Source: Cliona cf. orientalis | Taxonomy: Eukaryota > Porifera > Demospongiae > Clionaida > Clionaidae | DNA length: 64,000 nt | Assembly (NCBI GenBank): GCA_963930775.1 | Contig: OZ005689.1 | Location: 10,943,079 to 11,007,078 of the forward strand | Direction: 5' to 3' | Shown: positions 34,618 through 45,572 of the stretch, in pieces | How the letters are laid out: every line of letters starts with the position of its first letter | How positions within the stretch are numbered: the first letter of the stretch is position 1 | Position numbers and translations under genes: made by a program | Notes under the pieces: model-generated | Database searches by the model: none | What the model was told of the DNA's origin: nothing | Seen by the model: only the letters and a program-made list of their open reading frames with translations

Positions 34618-35435
34618 TCAAATGGGTAATGGTGGATATTTGAAACCAATATAGTTCCCATCTGGTGATGGGTACTTCGTTCTAATCTTATTTACGGCAC
34701 AACTTGGCAGGGTGACTCTAACTCGACGACCAAGCCAACCCCAACACCAGCCGGTTAACTGCCGGTATGCTATAAAACGGTATTGCCTGTATAATGTTTG
34801 AGAGATTATTGTAAATCCAGCAGGAATATTATTATGATGATGTTTTGCTTACTCATTCTGAGGTGTGTCTCGAATGTCTCTGGTCCCATATCTCTCCCGA
34901 TAAGAGAAGAATCCAGTTTGTAATACCCAGGGATTAAGGCAAACAGCATCAAATCCCTCATGCTCTGTGATACAGTGGATAGAAACACTATCACTGTCAG
35001 TTTCTGATGCAAACGATGCTATTTTATTGGAAACGGCTTCTATTTCCATACAGCATGTGCACTCGACTGGTGTAGGCATTGTCACACAGTTGCCACATTG
35101 ACACCTAAAGGCATGATATTCCAGACATTATTTTTTTTTGCCAAAAGCTATTATCTACGCTTACCAGTCAGTATTATCGAGCCATTCTCTTGCTGAATCA
35201 TCATCCTCTCCATCGGTACCACCAGAACCTACAACACTGCTCTCTCCTTCACTGTCCTCAGGCTCATACAGGTACGGCTCAATTCGGCTTCCAGACTCAG
35301 GATCTGACTCTCCCAAAGACGCATCTTCAAAATTAATGAAGATTCAGACTATTGAAGGCTGAGAGAGCTGCTACGAGCGTCAGAGCCTACAGAAACGTCG
35401 CTCTTATCCGAGTCCGAGCTGTAGGCTTCCTCCAT
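34618..35435 (-). CDS. P2X7 intracellular-domain (P2XR_C) protein
   Basis: Four minus-strand exons with agreeing phases: 35435-35375, 35324-35165, 35104-34853, 34786-34618. The N terminus is acidic and Ser-rich. The splice junction then yields DNTDWCQCGNC, followed by MPTPVECTCCMEI, CITEHEGFDAVCLNPWVLQ and YRERYG, and in the last exon YRFIAYRQLTGWCWGWLGR, LPSCAVNKIR and the stop. The Cys spacing (CxCxxC, CxCC, C, C) and WCWGxLGR/LPSC motifs are those of the zinc-binding cytoplasmic ballast domain of vertebrate P2X7. No transmembrane segment precedes it, so this is a stand-alone version, about 214 residues. Its stop lies 98 bp from the stop of the convergent transposase. Function in invertebrates is unknown; it could be cellular or carried by a mobile element. 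Confidence 0.85.
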
Positions 35436-35737
35436 GTATATCGGCTGTGCTCTTGATTTTACGCGTTAGGCGTTCTCACTCTGACGTCACGTAAACGCCC
35501 CGCCCACCGCGGAAACGCACTTCAATAGCGCATAGCTGCATGCAAAACGATGCGCATTATACAGTCTCAGGATTTTTTTATAAATTTTGCGAGTATTTTT
35601 TCTGGAATCAGCACCCTTGATAGGCCATACTGGCTCGAAATCGTAATTTTTGATTTTTACATGAAAGCCTCCCTTTAACTTGATGTACTTTACAAAGCTG
35701 TAAATCGATACGTTATTACTCAAGAAAACATCATTAA

Positions 35738-36727
35738 GGTACCATTTAATTGCGTGGGCGTGAGCGTCAAGAATGGCTAATTCAATTAGCGAATCGTGAA
35801 GGGGCGTGGCCGAAGAGGCCATACGAGTGCTTTTGGTCGAAGGTGGGTGTGCCTAGAATCGGCCAGGGATGATTGTGCGCGTGTAATTAGCGACCGGAAG
35901 TGGCCCCTGAAGAAAACACCGGTAATTGCCCACTTCAAAGCAAGATCAAAGCATTCTTTCTTAACTATTAACCGCAACGACTTAAAAATAAAAAAGCTAA
36001 TTAGGCCTAATTAAGCATGTGGGCGTGTTCCTGGCACTGTGTGGAGTGTGTGCGTGTGCGTTAATGCAGGTTTTATTGCTTCGGATTGGGCGTGTCTTCA
36101 CGGGCCAGTGGTTGGATATCGGGGCCTGGGACTTGGCCGCGGCGATAGGTGGGCGTGTCCCGGATGCGGTGGTGACCTTTGCACCCGGCCAGGAGGCTTC
36201 GGGGGCGTGGCAGGAGGTCAAAGGTGAGGCATGTCAGTTAATGAGGCACTGTACGCCAGTGCGATCGAGGGGACTGTACGGCTGGACGGAGGCTGACGAT
36301 GGTTTGAAGCGGATGTGGTTGCGATGACGTGTTGTTACCCCGCCCACACAGGAAATGAGGTGAGCTCTTGTGTGGGCGGTGTGGCAGAACGGCCTCCTAG
36401 TGTTTGTGTGTGTTTTGGCCTTACGGAAGCTGTGTGTTTTTGATTGTGGGCTTCCGGTGGACATCCGGTGGCCAGTCGGCACTTGATTGAGAATGATGGT
36501 CCTTGAGGCGCAGGGTGGTGCTGTTTTGGGCGTGGCCTGGCCCCTCCCTTCCGGCTCAGCTTCCGGTCCATGGAGGATATTAAATGAACACTTCCGGCTT
36601 AGCAGCCACACCCCTGAGACCTGTGCAATTAAAAGGGCGTGGTTACACAACATGCACCTCACTAATGACTTTGATGTGGTTTAGGTGTCATATCCCCCAC
36701 CTCACGCCCACGCAATTTAATGGTACC
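35738..36727. mobile_element. GC-richer TIR element, 990 bp, TTAA target site
   Basis: The terminal inverted repeats run GGTACCATTTAATTGCGTGG and further (about 27 bp, one indel). TTAA is present on both sides (35734-35737, 36728-36731), the target preference of piggyBac-type elements. The interior has a higher GC content than its surroundings and no convincing protein. Several partial open frames are GC-driven. Confidence 0.75.
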
Positions 36728-36731
36728 TTAA

Positions 36732-37152
36732 GGCCACTCCAAATGAGAATATAGTTTCCCGTCCTGCCTTCCTGTATTTTACATGTGGGCGGGCGCCCAT
36801 TACCGTTAACCATTATTATGAATATCATTATAAGCACAATGAATATAATTAAAATTCTTCATCCCACAACTGTGCACGTGCACACAAGGAGAGCATGGAC
36901 AGCTAGCTAGCCAACGCTACCGCTAGCTAGTGTGCGCTGATAGCAGCACCTTGACAAGATAGGGCATTATTATCATGAAAGCAAGGTAAGTACACTCATC
37001 ACTGTGGCTAGCTAGCTTCAAATAATGTCATTCATGAAGCAGTACTGCTCCTAGCTAGCTAAATAATGGACATATTAAATGGTCAAACGAAGCGGTAGCA
37101 TCAGATAGGGGCGGGCGGTGGACGGGAAACTACATTCTCATTTGGAGTGGCC
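36732..37152. mobile_element. MITE, 421 bp, TAA target duplication (PIF/Harbinger-like)
   Basis: It begins GGCCACTCCAAATGAGAATA and ends in the complement of the same words (TTCTCATTTGGAGTGGCC), with TAA on each side. A GTTTCCCGTC block is shared by both ends. A third, single-sided copy of the end occurs at 37291-37335. It abuts the previous element directly. Confidence 0.7.
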
Positions 37153-37335
37153 TAATATTAATTGTCGCTCGAGAATGCATCTACAATATATACTCGTTCC
37201 ATTAACCAAATTACCTACCATCGACCACTCGCTCATTCAAAATTTTAATATGTACCACAACTCATTTTTTCTAGCCACAATAATTATTATGGCCACTCCA
37301 AATAAATTGCCTGTTTCCCGTCCACCGCCCGCATT

Positions 37336-38140
37336 ATGCTCCTTCTGTTTTATCATTAATTTTAAATATAGCTTAATTATAGTACACAATATGCGTGTGC
37401 ATGCTGTAAACCGGAAGGATCTTTATAATTTTAGGCTGTGTCTACAGTACTCGAGTCACAACCCTATGGGGAGCGATCACGCATGCGCAGTAGTGTTTCG
37501 TCTGTATCTCGATGGTGGCTGTTCAGGCTAGTCTGGCGTAGCTGACGTTCGCAGGAAGAGGAGGATAATCATCTGGTTTAAAGCCTATACTATGCTCGTA
37601 CAGGACATGACTGTCCCCGCAAGGATGCAAATGTGGGTGATAAAATCAACTGCCAACCACTATGAGATACAATAGGTGCGCGCGCGAGAGAGCGAGAAAA
37701 TGCCCTATGCGCGTGCGCATGGCAATAATGTGTCTGCTACTTTATGCACACTGTACTGTAGTGACTAATTACATTCCTTCTGCACAAACCAGCTCTTCCT
37801 GCGAAGGTCGGCTACGCTAAACTATATGTTTTAAACCCTACGGTAAGCATTAAAATCGTCCCTGAACCATACATCCACTCTTGAATCAGCGAATAACACC
37901 ATATTAGCAAGGCTCCACTGCCGGTGTCACAGGGTAGAACCTCCGGGTGAAATCTCCTCCCCCGGAGGTAACGGTCTAAGGAAATTTTCTCCGCCCGGAG
38001 ACTTCGTACGTTGGTACTTCCAGGGCTTGGGCTCCGCCCCTAGGGCAAAACCTCCGGGCATGCGTACGCGGGTGCGCGCGCTGTATGCGGACATTACGCG
38101 CCAAAATTTGACCTTCCAATTAACCTGGCTACTCAGTAGG
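37336..38140. other. Intergenic DNA with GC-rich palindromic words
   Basis: The region holds inverted words (AGTCTGGCGTAGCTGACGTTC near 37531 against the complement of GAAGGTCGGCTACGCTAAAC near 37802) and CTCCGGG/CCCGGAG clusters at 37936-38060. No gene is seen. Confidence 0.4.
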
Positions 38141-38149
38141 TGTCAAGGA

Positions 38150-38383
38150 TTCTATAAAAGCAGGGTGGCAGCATGAGCAACACACAGTATTCATATGAAC
38201 TTCAAAGCATCCAACTACCACTTCAACTCATCAAGGACATCGACTCATCAAGGACATCAACTCTTCAAGGACTTCGAAGGACTATATCTTCTCAACTCTT
38301 CAAGGACTTCAAAGGACTACATCACTCTTCGCGTTAATTTTGGCGCAACACTCATTGACATTAATTTTATGGGTGTGGTTTAG
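38150..38383 (+). promoter_or_regulatory. Possible TATA promoter and short repeat-coding transcript
   Basis: TCTATAAAAG lies at 38150-38159. About 40 bases on, an ATG (38195) opens a 62-codon frame across tandem copies of a CAACTCTTCAAGGACTTC-like word (38219-38320). The TATA spacing fits a start site near 38180. The frame is repeat-derived and may not make protein; an LTR-type promoter is another reading. Confidence 0.3.
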
Positions 38384-38589
38384 CGTAATTTGATCCGTTG
38401 AATGAATCTCTACGTGTACATCATGTGAGCAGCGACTAGCGGCATGCAGTCTATTTAAACTGCTTCTTCAGGTGTGTGCACTCAATCCTAAGTTTACAAA
38501 ATATATACCAGCAAGAGAGCTAGCCTATTAAAAATACGAGTTAAACTACGATATATATAATATTATAATTTACGAAAGTGATCCCCCTG

Positions 38590-39103
38590 ATCATGATGAG
38601 AGCTAAACTTTATTTTGCAATCATAATTATACTCAACTATTATCTTTTCACACATGGACAAAACACTAGCCCCCAGTGTGCTTGGAGTGCTTGTGGTGCT
38701 AGAACCTGCGATGATGAGGCATATCCTTATGAGTGGGCAACTGGAACTTGTGAAGAAAATTTCCTATGCCTCTCTGGATCGAGTCCCAGGTTGTACTAGC
38801 TGTTGCGAGGTTCTCTCTCCATATGTATCAACGTTTTGGTCAGGATAAGCTCCATTTTGTGGTGCTAGCTGTAATGACTGTAAAGACATTAATGCTAAAT
38901 GTATCATCTCACAAGATCCATGTGGTGATGGCACTGTTTGTGTGAGTGGTACAAAGACCCTCTGTGGACAGCCGGATCCTCTAGAAACACTAAAGAAAAT
39001 TCCGGTGTACACCTGGATAATATTGGCTGTGGTTTTGGTCACTGCTGGCATAGGTGGCGTAAGTGGTATTGTCTGTTGCATTGCCTGCAAGTGTTGTGGC
39101 TAG
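38590..39103 (+). pseudogene. Cys-rich single-pass membrane protein, frame-damaged copy
   Basis: The start region gives a signal peptide (AKLYFAIIIILNYYLFTHG), then CAWSACGARTCDDEAYPYEW. In another frame there follows CGASCNDCKDINAKC, CGDGTVCVSG, a transmembrane helix (WIILAVVLVTAGIGGVSGI) and a C-terminal CCIACKCCG. A frame change near 38790 and a TAA at 38849-38851 separate the halves. I found no intron that restores the frame without keeping the stop. The palmitoylation-like Cys cluster at the end is notable. I do not recognise the family. Confidence 0.5.
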
Positions 39104-39659
39104 TTGATTCCAAATGAACTTTTATTACATTATATGACTGAAACTTTAGATGAAGTCCAAAAGATATACTAATTATAATGTTATTATTAGCAGTGTGCAG
39201 TGTTGATCTTTTTTTTTTCTCACTATAATTTAATGCTGAATGATTTTTTCTTATTATAATTAATAATTTTCCTCTGCATGAGAATCAAGATATATATAGC
39301 TAAATAGATCTAACTACAGTGCTGCATTGAAGCAGGGTGGACCATATGTAAATATTTGGATATGTCCAAGGCTAAAATTGATTCTGGACAAATATTCGCA
39401 ATGGCAATTGTGGTCCTAGATTGAGAAAATGGGTGTGGTTTCATAATCAATTGCCCTGGATTTCCTTTTTCCTCATTTAAGCTTCTACTAATCCTCAAGG
39501 ACATCACCTGAGCAGTCAGTGCATGACTTTTTGTGGAGTGGCAGTCTAATTTCACAGCAACCACTGGCAACCAAATTCTTTTGTATAGTTTCTCGCTACC
39601 AAGACAATAACATTATAGCCCTATAGCTAGAGCTACATAGCAGCAGTGATCAGCTTATC
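39104..39659. other. Spacer between the two Cys-rich copies
   Basis: AT-rich, with a T8 tract near 39212. No supported feature. Confidence 0.4.
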
Positions 39660-39829
39660 ATGATGCAAACAAGAGCTGTAGTTTATTTTTACTTCATAAC
39701 AATTATACTTACTAACTACTGTCTTGTCACGTCTGGACAAACTTCTAATGCAGAGTGTGCGTGGACTGCTTGTGGTGCTAATAGTTGCAATGATGAAACA
39801 TACCCATACAAATGGGCGACTGGAACCTG
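39660..39829 (+). pseudogene. Second Cys-rich membrane protein copy, truncated
   Basis: Signal peptide and first Cys module match the copy at 38590 (CAWTACGANSCNDETYPYKW against CAWSACGARTCDDEAYPYEW). The match ends at WATGT, where the minisatellite-type repeat at 39830 begins. The rest of the gene is missing. Confidence 0.6.
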
Positions 39830-40020
39830 GAGTTACGCCACGCATGGTAAGGGGTCGAGCGATCGTGCTTTGGCAATACTGGTAAGCAGTTTCGCCACGT
39901 TTCGTATTAGTCTCGTGCCCATGTATTATGAAATACTGGTAAGGAGTTATGCCCTGTTCATGCAATAACTCAGTTATGTAGTGCTGGTATTGTGCCAAAC
40001 CTCGTGTGTGATACAATCCC
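39830..40020 (-). repeat. Minisatellite-bearing repeat, second copy
   Basis: The reverse complement carries GGCATAACTCCTTACCAGTA, TGCTTACCAGTATTGCCAAA and CGACCCCTTACC, the words that define the array at 7490-7862. It interrupts the Cys-rich gene copy. Confidence 0.7.
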
Positions 40021-40185
40021 ACTGATGTTAGCCACTCGTTTCTTTTTTTAAAACTTACCTACTGTACACAGTATATGGCATAGTAGAAAGCTTAAACTCA
40101 CTAATATTGCAATGACAACTAACTTGCATGTTGACTATAGCTACCTTCCCAGCATCACTGGCAGTGAAAAAAAGATGGAAAAAAA

Positions 40186-40208
40186 ATTGCCCAGGTGGGA
40201 TTTGAACC
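40186..40208 (-). other. RNA polymerase III B-box-like word (tRNA/SINE fragment)
   Basis: The minus strand reads GGTTCAAATCCCACCTGGG, matching a tRNA T-arm. No A box or cloverleaf is visible on the far side of the insertion, so this is a SINE fragment or coincidence, not a tRNA gene. Confidence 0.25.
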
Positions 40209-40665
40209 CAGGGGCGTAGCCAGAGGGCATTGCCCCCCCTTTTTTCCCCAGAATCATAATAATATAATAGTTATTTATTATTTCTTACCGTCAAGAACTT
40301 ATAGATGTCCCCAAAAGGGGAGAGGACATGTACTGGCACCTGGCAAAATTCAAATCCATAGGCTAAAAATAGTAAAATCCACATTATCATGCAGTCCTTA
40401 GAAAATTTTTTAATATTCGAGCTTTGATGTGTGTAGCTTTAATGAGTATCCTATATAGTGTAGGAACCAATGACAGGTCCCTAACTAGGTTAGAGACCTA
40501 CCCACAGGTCTTTAACTGGAAACTTAGTGACCTCACCAATATGGTTAGTTGTCAGATGTCTAGTCTATTAATTAAATCAGATAACAAATTTTTCAATTGC
40601 AAGAGTAAACACTTCAATGTCATGTATGCATACACAGCACCTGGATTGTATATATAGTAGTTCAG

Positions 40666-42323
40666 TTAAGAATTAGAATTAATGTTGATTGTGATATTTG
40701 TGCCTCCTGTGATGTGGATTGAAGGAATCTTGAAATTTTTCTTTTCTTCATGACAATGACCCTTTAGCTCTGGTGCTGGTTCTGGCTTTGCTTCCACGAT
40801 AGCAGGGGTAACATTTGGTTTTCCACTGTTGATGACATCAAAAGTGAGTTGTCTGAGTTTGTCAGACGTCCTCTTGTAGGCACGTACACCACCAGTGCTG
40901 GAGTGACCAGTTCTAGTCATTATCAACTGTTCATCCACCTCAGCATCAAATAATCGGGTAGCTGAAGTCACACGTAGCGAGTGATTAGTGTAGTGTCCTT
41001 CAAAACCAGCTTCTCTCATCATTTCACCAACTATTTTACCGAGGGTATTGTGTCCCATTGGAGCTTTCGAATACCAGACGTTTCCCTTCGGTTTTGGCAA
41101 TGGAGTAAGGTAAAAAGCATTGGGAGGACGATATTCAGTACACTTAGAGTTATAGAGGTTATAAAGCCGTACTAAACACCTCCTTGGATCTTGCTCATTA
41201 GCATAATAATATTGATACACTTCCTTTGGCTTTTTCTTTTTGCTTGTAAGACCTCCCTCGTTGGTTTTTGAAACATCCTCACGGTAAACTAAATAAGCAC
41301 GATCACCAGGAGGCTCATAGAGTTGAATCTGTGGAGGAGAATATCGTTAGCGTCTGTGTTCGTTACCACTCCTCAGTGTAAAGAAATAGCCAACTTGATA
41401 AACAATTGTATTAAGAAGTATCTGAGCATTTTGGTCACCCAATAAACCAAACTTCCATAGACGATTTTCCTGCTCTTGCTTTTTGTTCAAATAATTACGA
41501 GTTCCATTTAAGCACTTCATCTCACTATCGAGTGTTGAGCAAAAGCCATGGAGGGAGGGGTTGTCAAACAATTTGATATCTGCACAAGTAGCTGATGCTG
41601 CAAACCACAAATGAGCTGGTAAAGTGTGTTGGGGGGATACGGATCACCATTCTTTTTGCGTACTTCTAGGACAAACCTAGATAGCTAAAAATCCATTTCA
41701 GATATGGTCAGCTCACAAAAAGTCGTACTAAAGGCCTCCTCGTCAGACAGAAGCCTAGTATTCCTAGCAAGAGCCCATTCCTGCCACACTCTCACAGCCC
41801 ATTCAGTTTGTTCCCTTGTCTTCGTTGGGATGCTGGCGGCTCTAGCTGATTGCACAGCTGCCTTTCCCTTTGGAAATGCATACACACTGTTAGCGCTGGT
41901 CACAGTAGTAGAGGCCATAGTGACTGAGGAAGTGCACATAGTATTAGCAGTATACACAGATTGGCTTGCACATGTCTCAACCTGACTTAAAACTTGCTCA
42001 AATTCAGCATCAAGTTGAGGAAAGTAGCTTTCATCGTCGAAATTTGCCAAAAAATCAGTGGTCTGTTGAGTACACAAGACAAGGGAGGGATCTGACATTT
42101 GTGAACTTACTAGTCAGATCCACTCCACAGAGTGTTGAGCCATCAGCACAAGCTTCTTCGGGCTCCAGCAACCTTTAATTTCCCATCCAAGCTCAATTGG
42201 ATTCTCCCTCCACCACGCGTAAAAAGTGCAGCTAGGTCCAGTGCATATGTGCATCAAACTGCTTGGGTCATCAGGAACAGGAGGACCACGTAGTTTCACT
42301 CCAGGAAATGGCTCAAAACTCAT
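40666..42323 (-). pseudogene. Crypton-type tyrosine recombinase (DUF3504-like), decayed
   Basis: The minus strand encodes TREQTEWAVRVWQEWALARN (N-terminal core), FVLEVRKKNGDPYPPNTLYQ, DIKLFDNPSLHGFCSTLDSE, LWKFGLLGD, FFTLRSGNEHRR, GDRAYLVYREDVSK, RCLVRLYNLY, NVWYSKAPMGHNTLG, HYTNHSLRVTSATRLF and TRTGHSSTGGVRAYKRTS. The Arg, His-x-x-Arg, Gly-His and Tyr positions of tyrosine recombinases are present, in the arrangement of Crypton-derived animal genes (KIAA1958/QRICH1/ZMYM group). Lesions: TAG for Trp after EMDF (41685-41687), a frameshift near 41600, and TAA after EHRR (41347-41349). The copy is therefore inactive, but its catalytic C-terminal half is open. Confidence 0.82.
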
Positions 42324-42452
42324 ATTAAATGGTAGCTAGTACTATAGACAAAGAGTGTTCCAAGTAGAGAAAGCACACTCAGAAGCTGCAACTTGCAAGA
42401 GCTAGCGCTGACACTGACAGGAAAGCGCGCTCAAATTTTCTAAACCAGCTAA

Positions 42453-42620
42453 AGTATGTAACCAAGGTTTCGTAGCTGTATAGTAACCCTCATGGCATGT
42501 AGTAGCTTCAGCCAGACACACTAAATGACCTCGGCTCCACCTCGGTCATTCAGTGGTCTGGCTTCAGCCACTACGCACCACTCAGGTTACTATACAGCTA
42601 AGAAACCTTGGTTACATACT
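42453..42620. repeat. Fold-back element, 168 bp
   Basis: The arms AGTATGTAACCAAGGTTTCG... and the complement at the far end pair over about 40 bp. A second inner inverted pair (AATGACCTCGG/CCTCGGTCATT) forms the loop. Confidence 0.75.
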
Positions 42621-43028
42621 CTAACTAATGTACATAGCACTAATGTAATCCAGACAGCAGCAGTTACTATGATTATAGTTACAAACCACTGTCTGATTTG
42701 AATTTTTGCTAGGAATTTTTGCTAGGTACACTATCATGTATGGCAGTTACATGCCCTCTCCCCCTTTAGGGTCTATATATAAGCCCTTGTTACCGTATAA
42801 ATACCATCACCAAATTGTTACAGTAGTCCTCAAAGTCAAAAAAGGATCACAAAAGCAGTGCAGTGCAGTGTCTGATCTTGAGTCTCAAGCGTTTGATGAG
42901 TTCAAAGGGCACAAAATGGGAATACTCCAGAATGTGTAATTTAATTAGTGGGTGTGGCTTCTGGTCTAAAATTTTCGTACACAATCTTGCCCCTTCTTTT
43001 CTAAAATCCTGGCTACGCCCCTTGAACC

Positions 43029-44139
43029 AGTGCACACGTTTCACTGGGCAAAAGGTGAACTTCACAATGTGCATAATAGATGGAGGATAGACTAGCCTAG
43101 CTGCTACTATCCTTCACCTATCCGCTACTGTCCACACCAACTATCATTTTGCCTATCCCAGATACAGGATAGTACAACTATCTTACGTACGTCATACACC
43201 AGTCCCTCTGCTGTAGATACCTGGATTTCATACCAGATTTCTCTGGATTTTTAGGGATTTCTCGGTATCATCAGTAGCTACTAAGCATATAAAAAAACTT
43301 AAAATATTGTACTGAATACCAATTGAAAAATGGTAGCTATGAAGCTCTGTACTGCTGCTAAGTGCTGTGCATATGGGCATCATGAAGGTCACATGACTAA
43401 TGACATATAATGTGCTACTCTAATCAAAGCCCACCTATGAAGTGTCTACCTTAGCCGACTCCTAGCTAGAAAATGCCATAGTCCCAGATGAGGTGGATTC
43501 TTCGGGATTTTAGTGCTGAAATCAGGAGCTGGGGATTGAAAGCCAAAATTCAGGTTAATCCCAGGAATCGGGACGGCTAGTAAAAATGGTCATACCGCAT
43601 ATCATGTTGTGGATAGTAGTGCTGTCGTATATAAACCTAACACTAGATCAACTTGCATGGTACTGTCTTATAGCTGATAGTTTTTCTGACAGAGATCAGC
43701 ATTCATGATCAGCATGGCACACTCAGTGTTCTAAAGTTGATAGCTACTCACCGCTTCTATCGTAGGCTCCCTCACTATAGCTATCTTCTCACGATTGGTA
43801 GCTCCAATACTAGCGCTAGCACTGCGTAGCCATCAGGGGGCTAAACCAGGGGTTAAACCTTCAGCTGATCAGTGAACTCTGCACCCCTAGATTTGGTGCC
43901 AAAAGCTGGAGTGTTTCCATGTGTCTCTGAGAAGCTAAGAACATGCACTATAGCTTGCTTTAAGTGAAAGGATAGCATTCTGGGCAGATTCTCTGCACCA
44001 TATAAACATCAACAGGAGGTAAGCTTATTAAATTTTGAAGTAGGCCTGTAGCTAAATCCCATATTAGCATGCCGCAAGGTGAGCATTAATAAGAAAATAC
44101 CTTTCCAAGGTCAATGTTGATTGGACTCTATGTCCATTA
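43029..44139. other. Intergenic DNA
   Basis: A short stretch of TATCC-type words (43106-43180) and repeats of GGATTT (43238-43262, 43498-43512) are seen. There is no gene signal on either strand. Confidence 0.4.
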
Positions 44140-44990
44140 ATGGGATATGTTGGGCTTTGTGGGTGTACCTCTGTCCGTCTAATAATATATTGGACTTTGT
44201 GGCGGTATGTCCATCAGTCTGATATGTTGGGATTGCTGCCAATTTCATGGTTAACTTGTTGAACTGAGAATTAGCTATGGTACCAAAATAAGCTAAATTT
44301 AAGTTGGCAGCATTGCTGTCAGCAAGAGTAGATTAGCCATAAGAGTGTTGAACTACTGCAGGGCCCGTGTAAACGCGAAACGTCTGAATGACGTCACGTT
44401 ATCAGCCCTGGTATGCTTATCAACCACTTAACACCATGTCACTGTGTAAACAGATATGTACAGTCCCGCAGCCACGTGGTGCCAGCTGTGCAGCAAGTGC
44501 AGCAAGCTGCACAGCTGGCACCACGTGGCTGTGGGACTGTACATATCTGTTTACACAGTGACATGGTGTTAAGTGGTTGATAAGCATACCAGGGCTGATA
44601 ACGTGACGTCATTCAGACGTTTCGCGTTTACACGGGCCCTGTAGTAGTTCAACACTCTTATGGCTAATCTACTCTTGCTGTCAGTCTGATATATGTTGGG
44701 ATATGTGGGTATACTTCCGTCAGCCCAATATGTTGGACCTTGTGGTGGTACATCTGTCAGTCTAATATATTGGGCTTTGTGGGGTACGTCCGTCAGTCCG
44801 ATGTGTTGGGCTTTGTGGGGGGACGTCCATCAGTCTGATATGTTGGGCTTAGTGGGTGTATTTCCATCAGCCCGACATGTTGGGCTATGTGGGGGTACAT
44901 CTGGCAGTCTGATATGTTGGACTTTATAGGTGTACGTCCGTCAGTCTGATATGTTGGGCTTTGTGGGTGTACATCCGTCAGTGGCAGGAA
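44140..44990 (+). repeat. Minisatellite, 37-bp unit, interrupted by a fold-back
   Basis: About eight units on the right (44690-44985) and two to three on the left (44148-44232) follow the pattern TGTTGGGCTTTGTGGGGGTA, then a cgtccgtcagtctgata tail. Units differ at a few bases. Because 37 is not a multiple of three, protein frames across it shift each unit and are not coding. Confidence 0.8.
44321..44679. repeat. Near-perfect 359-bp inverted repeat
   Basis: The arms of about 175 bp, starting AGCAAGAGTAGATTAGCCAT and ending in its complement, pair almost without mismatch around a centre near 44500. They include GACGTCA words. There is no open frame. It lies inside the 37-bp minisatellite. Confidence 0.85.
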
Positions 44991-45269
44991 AAAGTCCTTC
45001 CATCGGCAAACATGTTCGCAGACAGTGTGCACCAAGCAATGACGGCTGTGGACAGTCCCTCTGCTTGTGGCAGGTAAATTTACATTCTCGGCAGTGAGGA
45101 AACCGGATGAGTTTGACGGGTGACCTGTATGATTAGTGGTTGATCCATGATCAGATGAATTGGAGGACATTGCTGCTTCCTGGTACGTGGCTTGTGGAGC
45201 TCATTCAGTTGCTGCTCATGCTACTCAGCAAGACGACTGCCATCTAAGACACCTGCAAGGGAGACTAAC

Positions 45270-45540
45270 ATAGGCGGCGGAAGCATATTAAATGTGAGGG
45301 GACCAAGATTTGCGCACAAAATTAAGCCACGCCCACCAATTAGCTGTACCGCGTCCGTGAAATGAAGAAACAACGATGGTCAACAGGCAAAAAACAGTCA
45401 ATTTCAAGGAAAGCAGCTACGAAACTAGCATACCTTTGACTCAGAACTGATGGAAGGCTATTGCAAACAGGTAAAATCAACAAGTTCATTGTTTTTTGCT
45501 TAGCACAAGGCAAAAGAGGGTGTGTCAGCCTTGAAAAAGT

Positions 45541-45572
<32 letters not shown>

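Larger units (their letters stand above)
40209..43021. mobile_element. hAT-like element of 2.8 kb enclosing a Crypton relic
   Basis: The ends are CAGGGGCGTAGCCAG on the left and CTGGCTACGCCCC on the right, flanked by TTGAACC at 40202-40208 and 43022-43028. The right end is two bases shorter than expected, so the exact boundary is uncertain. Inside are the tyrosine-recombinase pseudogene (40666-42323) and a fold-back (42453-42620), but no hAT transposase. Confidence 0.6.

Noticed and set aside
35796-36684. Several overlapping open frames on both strands
   Set aside because: They lie in a GC-richer TIR element, where stop codons are rare by composition. None resembles a protein.
40186-40208. 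tRNA gene on the minus strand
   Set aside because: Only the T-arm/B-box word is present; no cloverleaf or A box could be built from the neighbouring bases.
44690-44985. Regular 37-bp repeats resembling a CRISPR array
   Set aside because: Units are contiguous with no unique spacers, diverge gradually and lie in an intron-bearing eukaryotic genome. This is a minisatellite.
44793-45170. 125-codon minus-strand frame
   Set aside because: Part of it translates the 37-bp minisatellite, and the rest lies antisense to the Gypsy relic.
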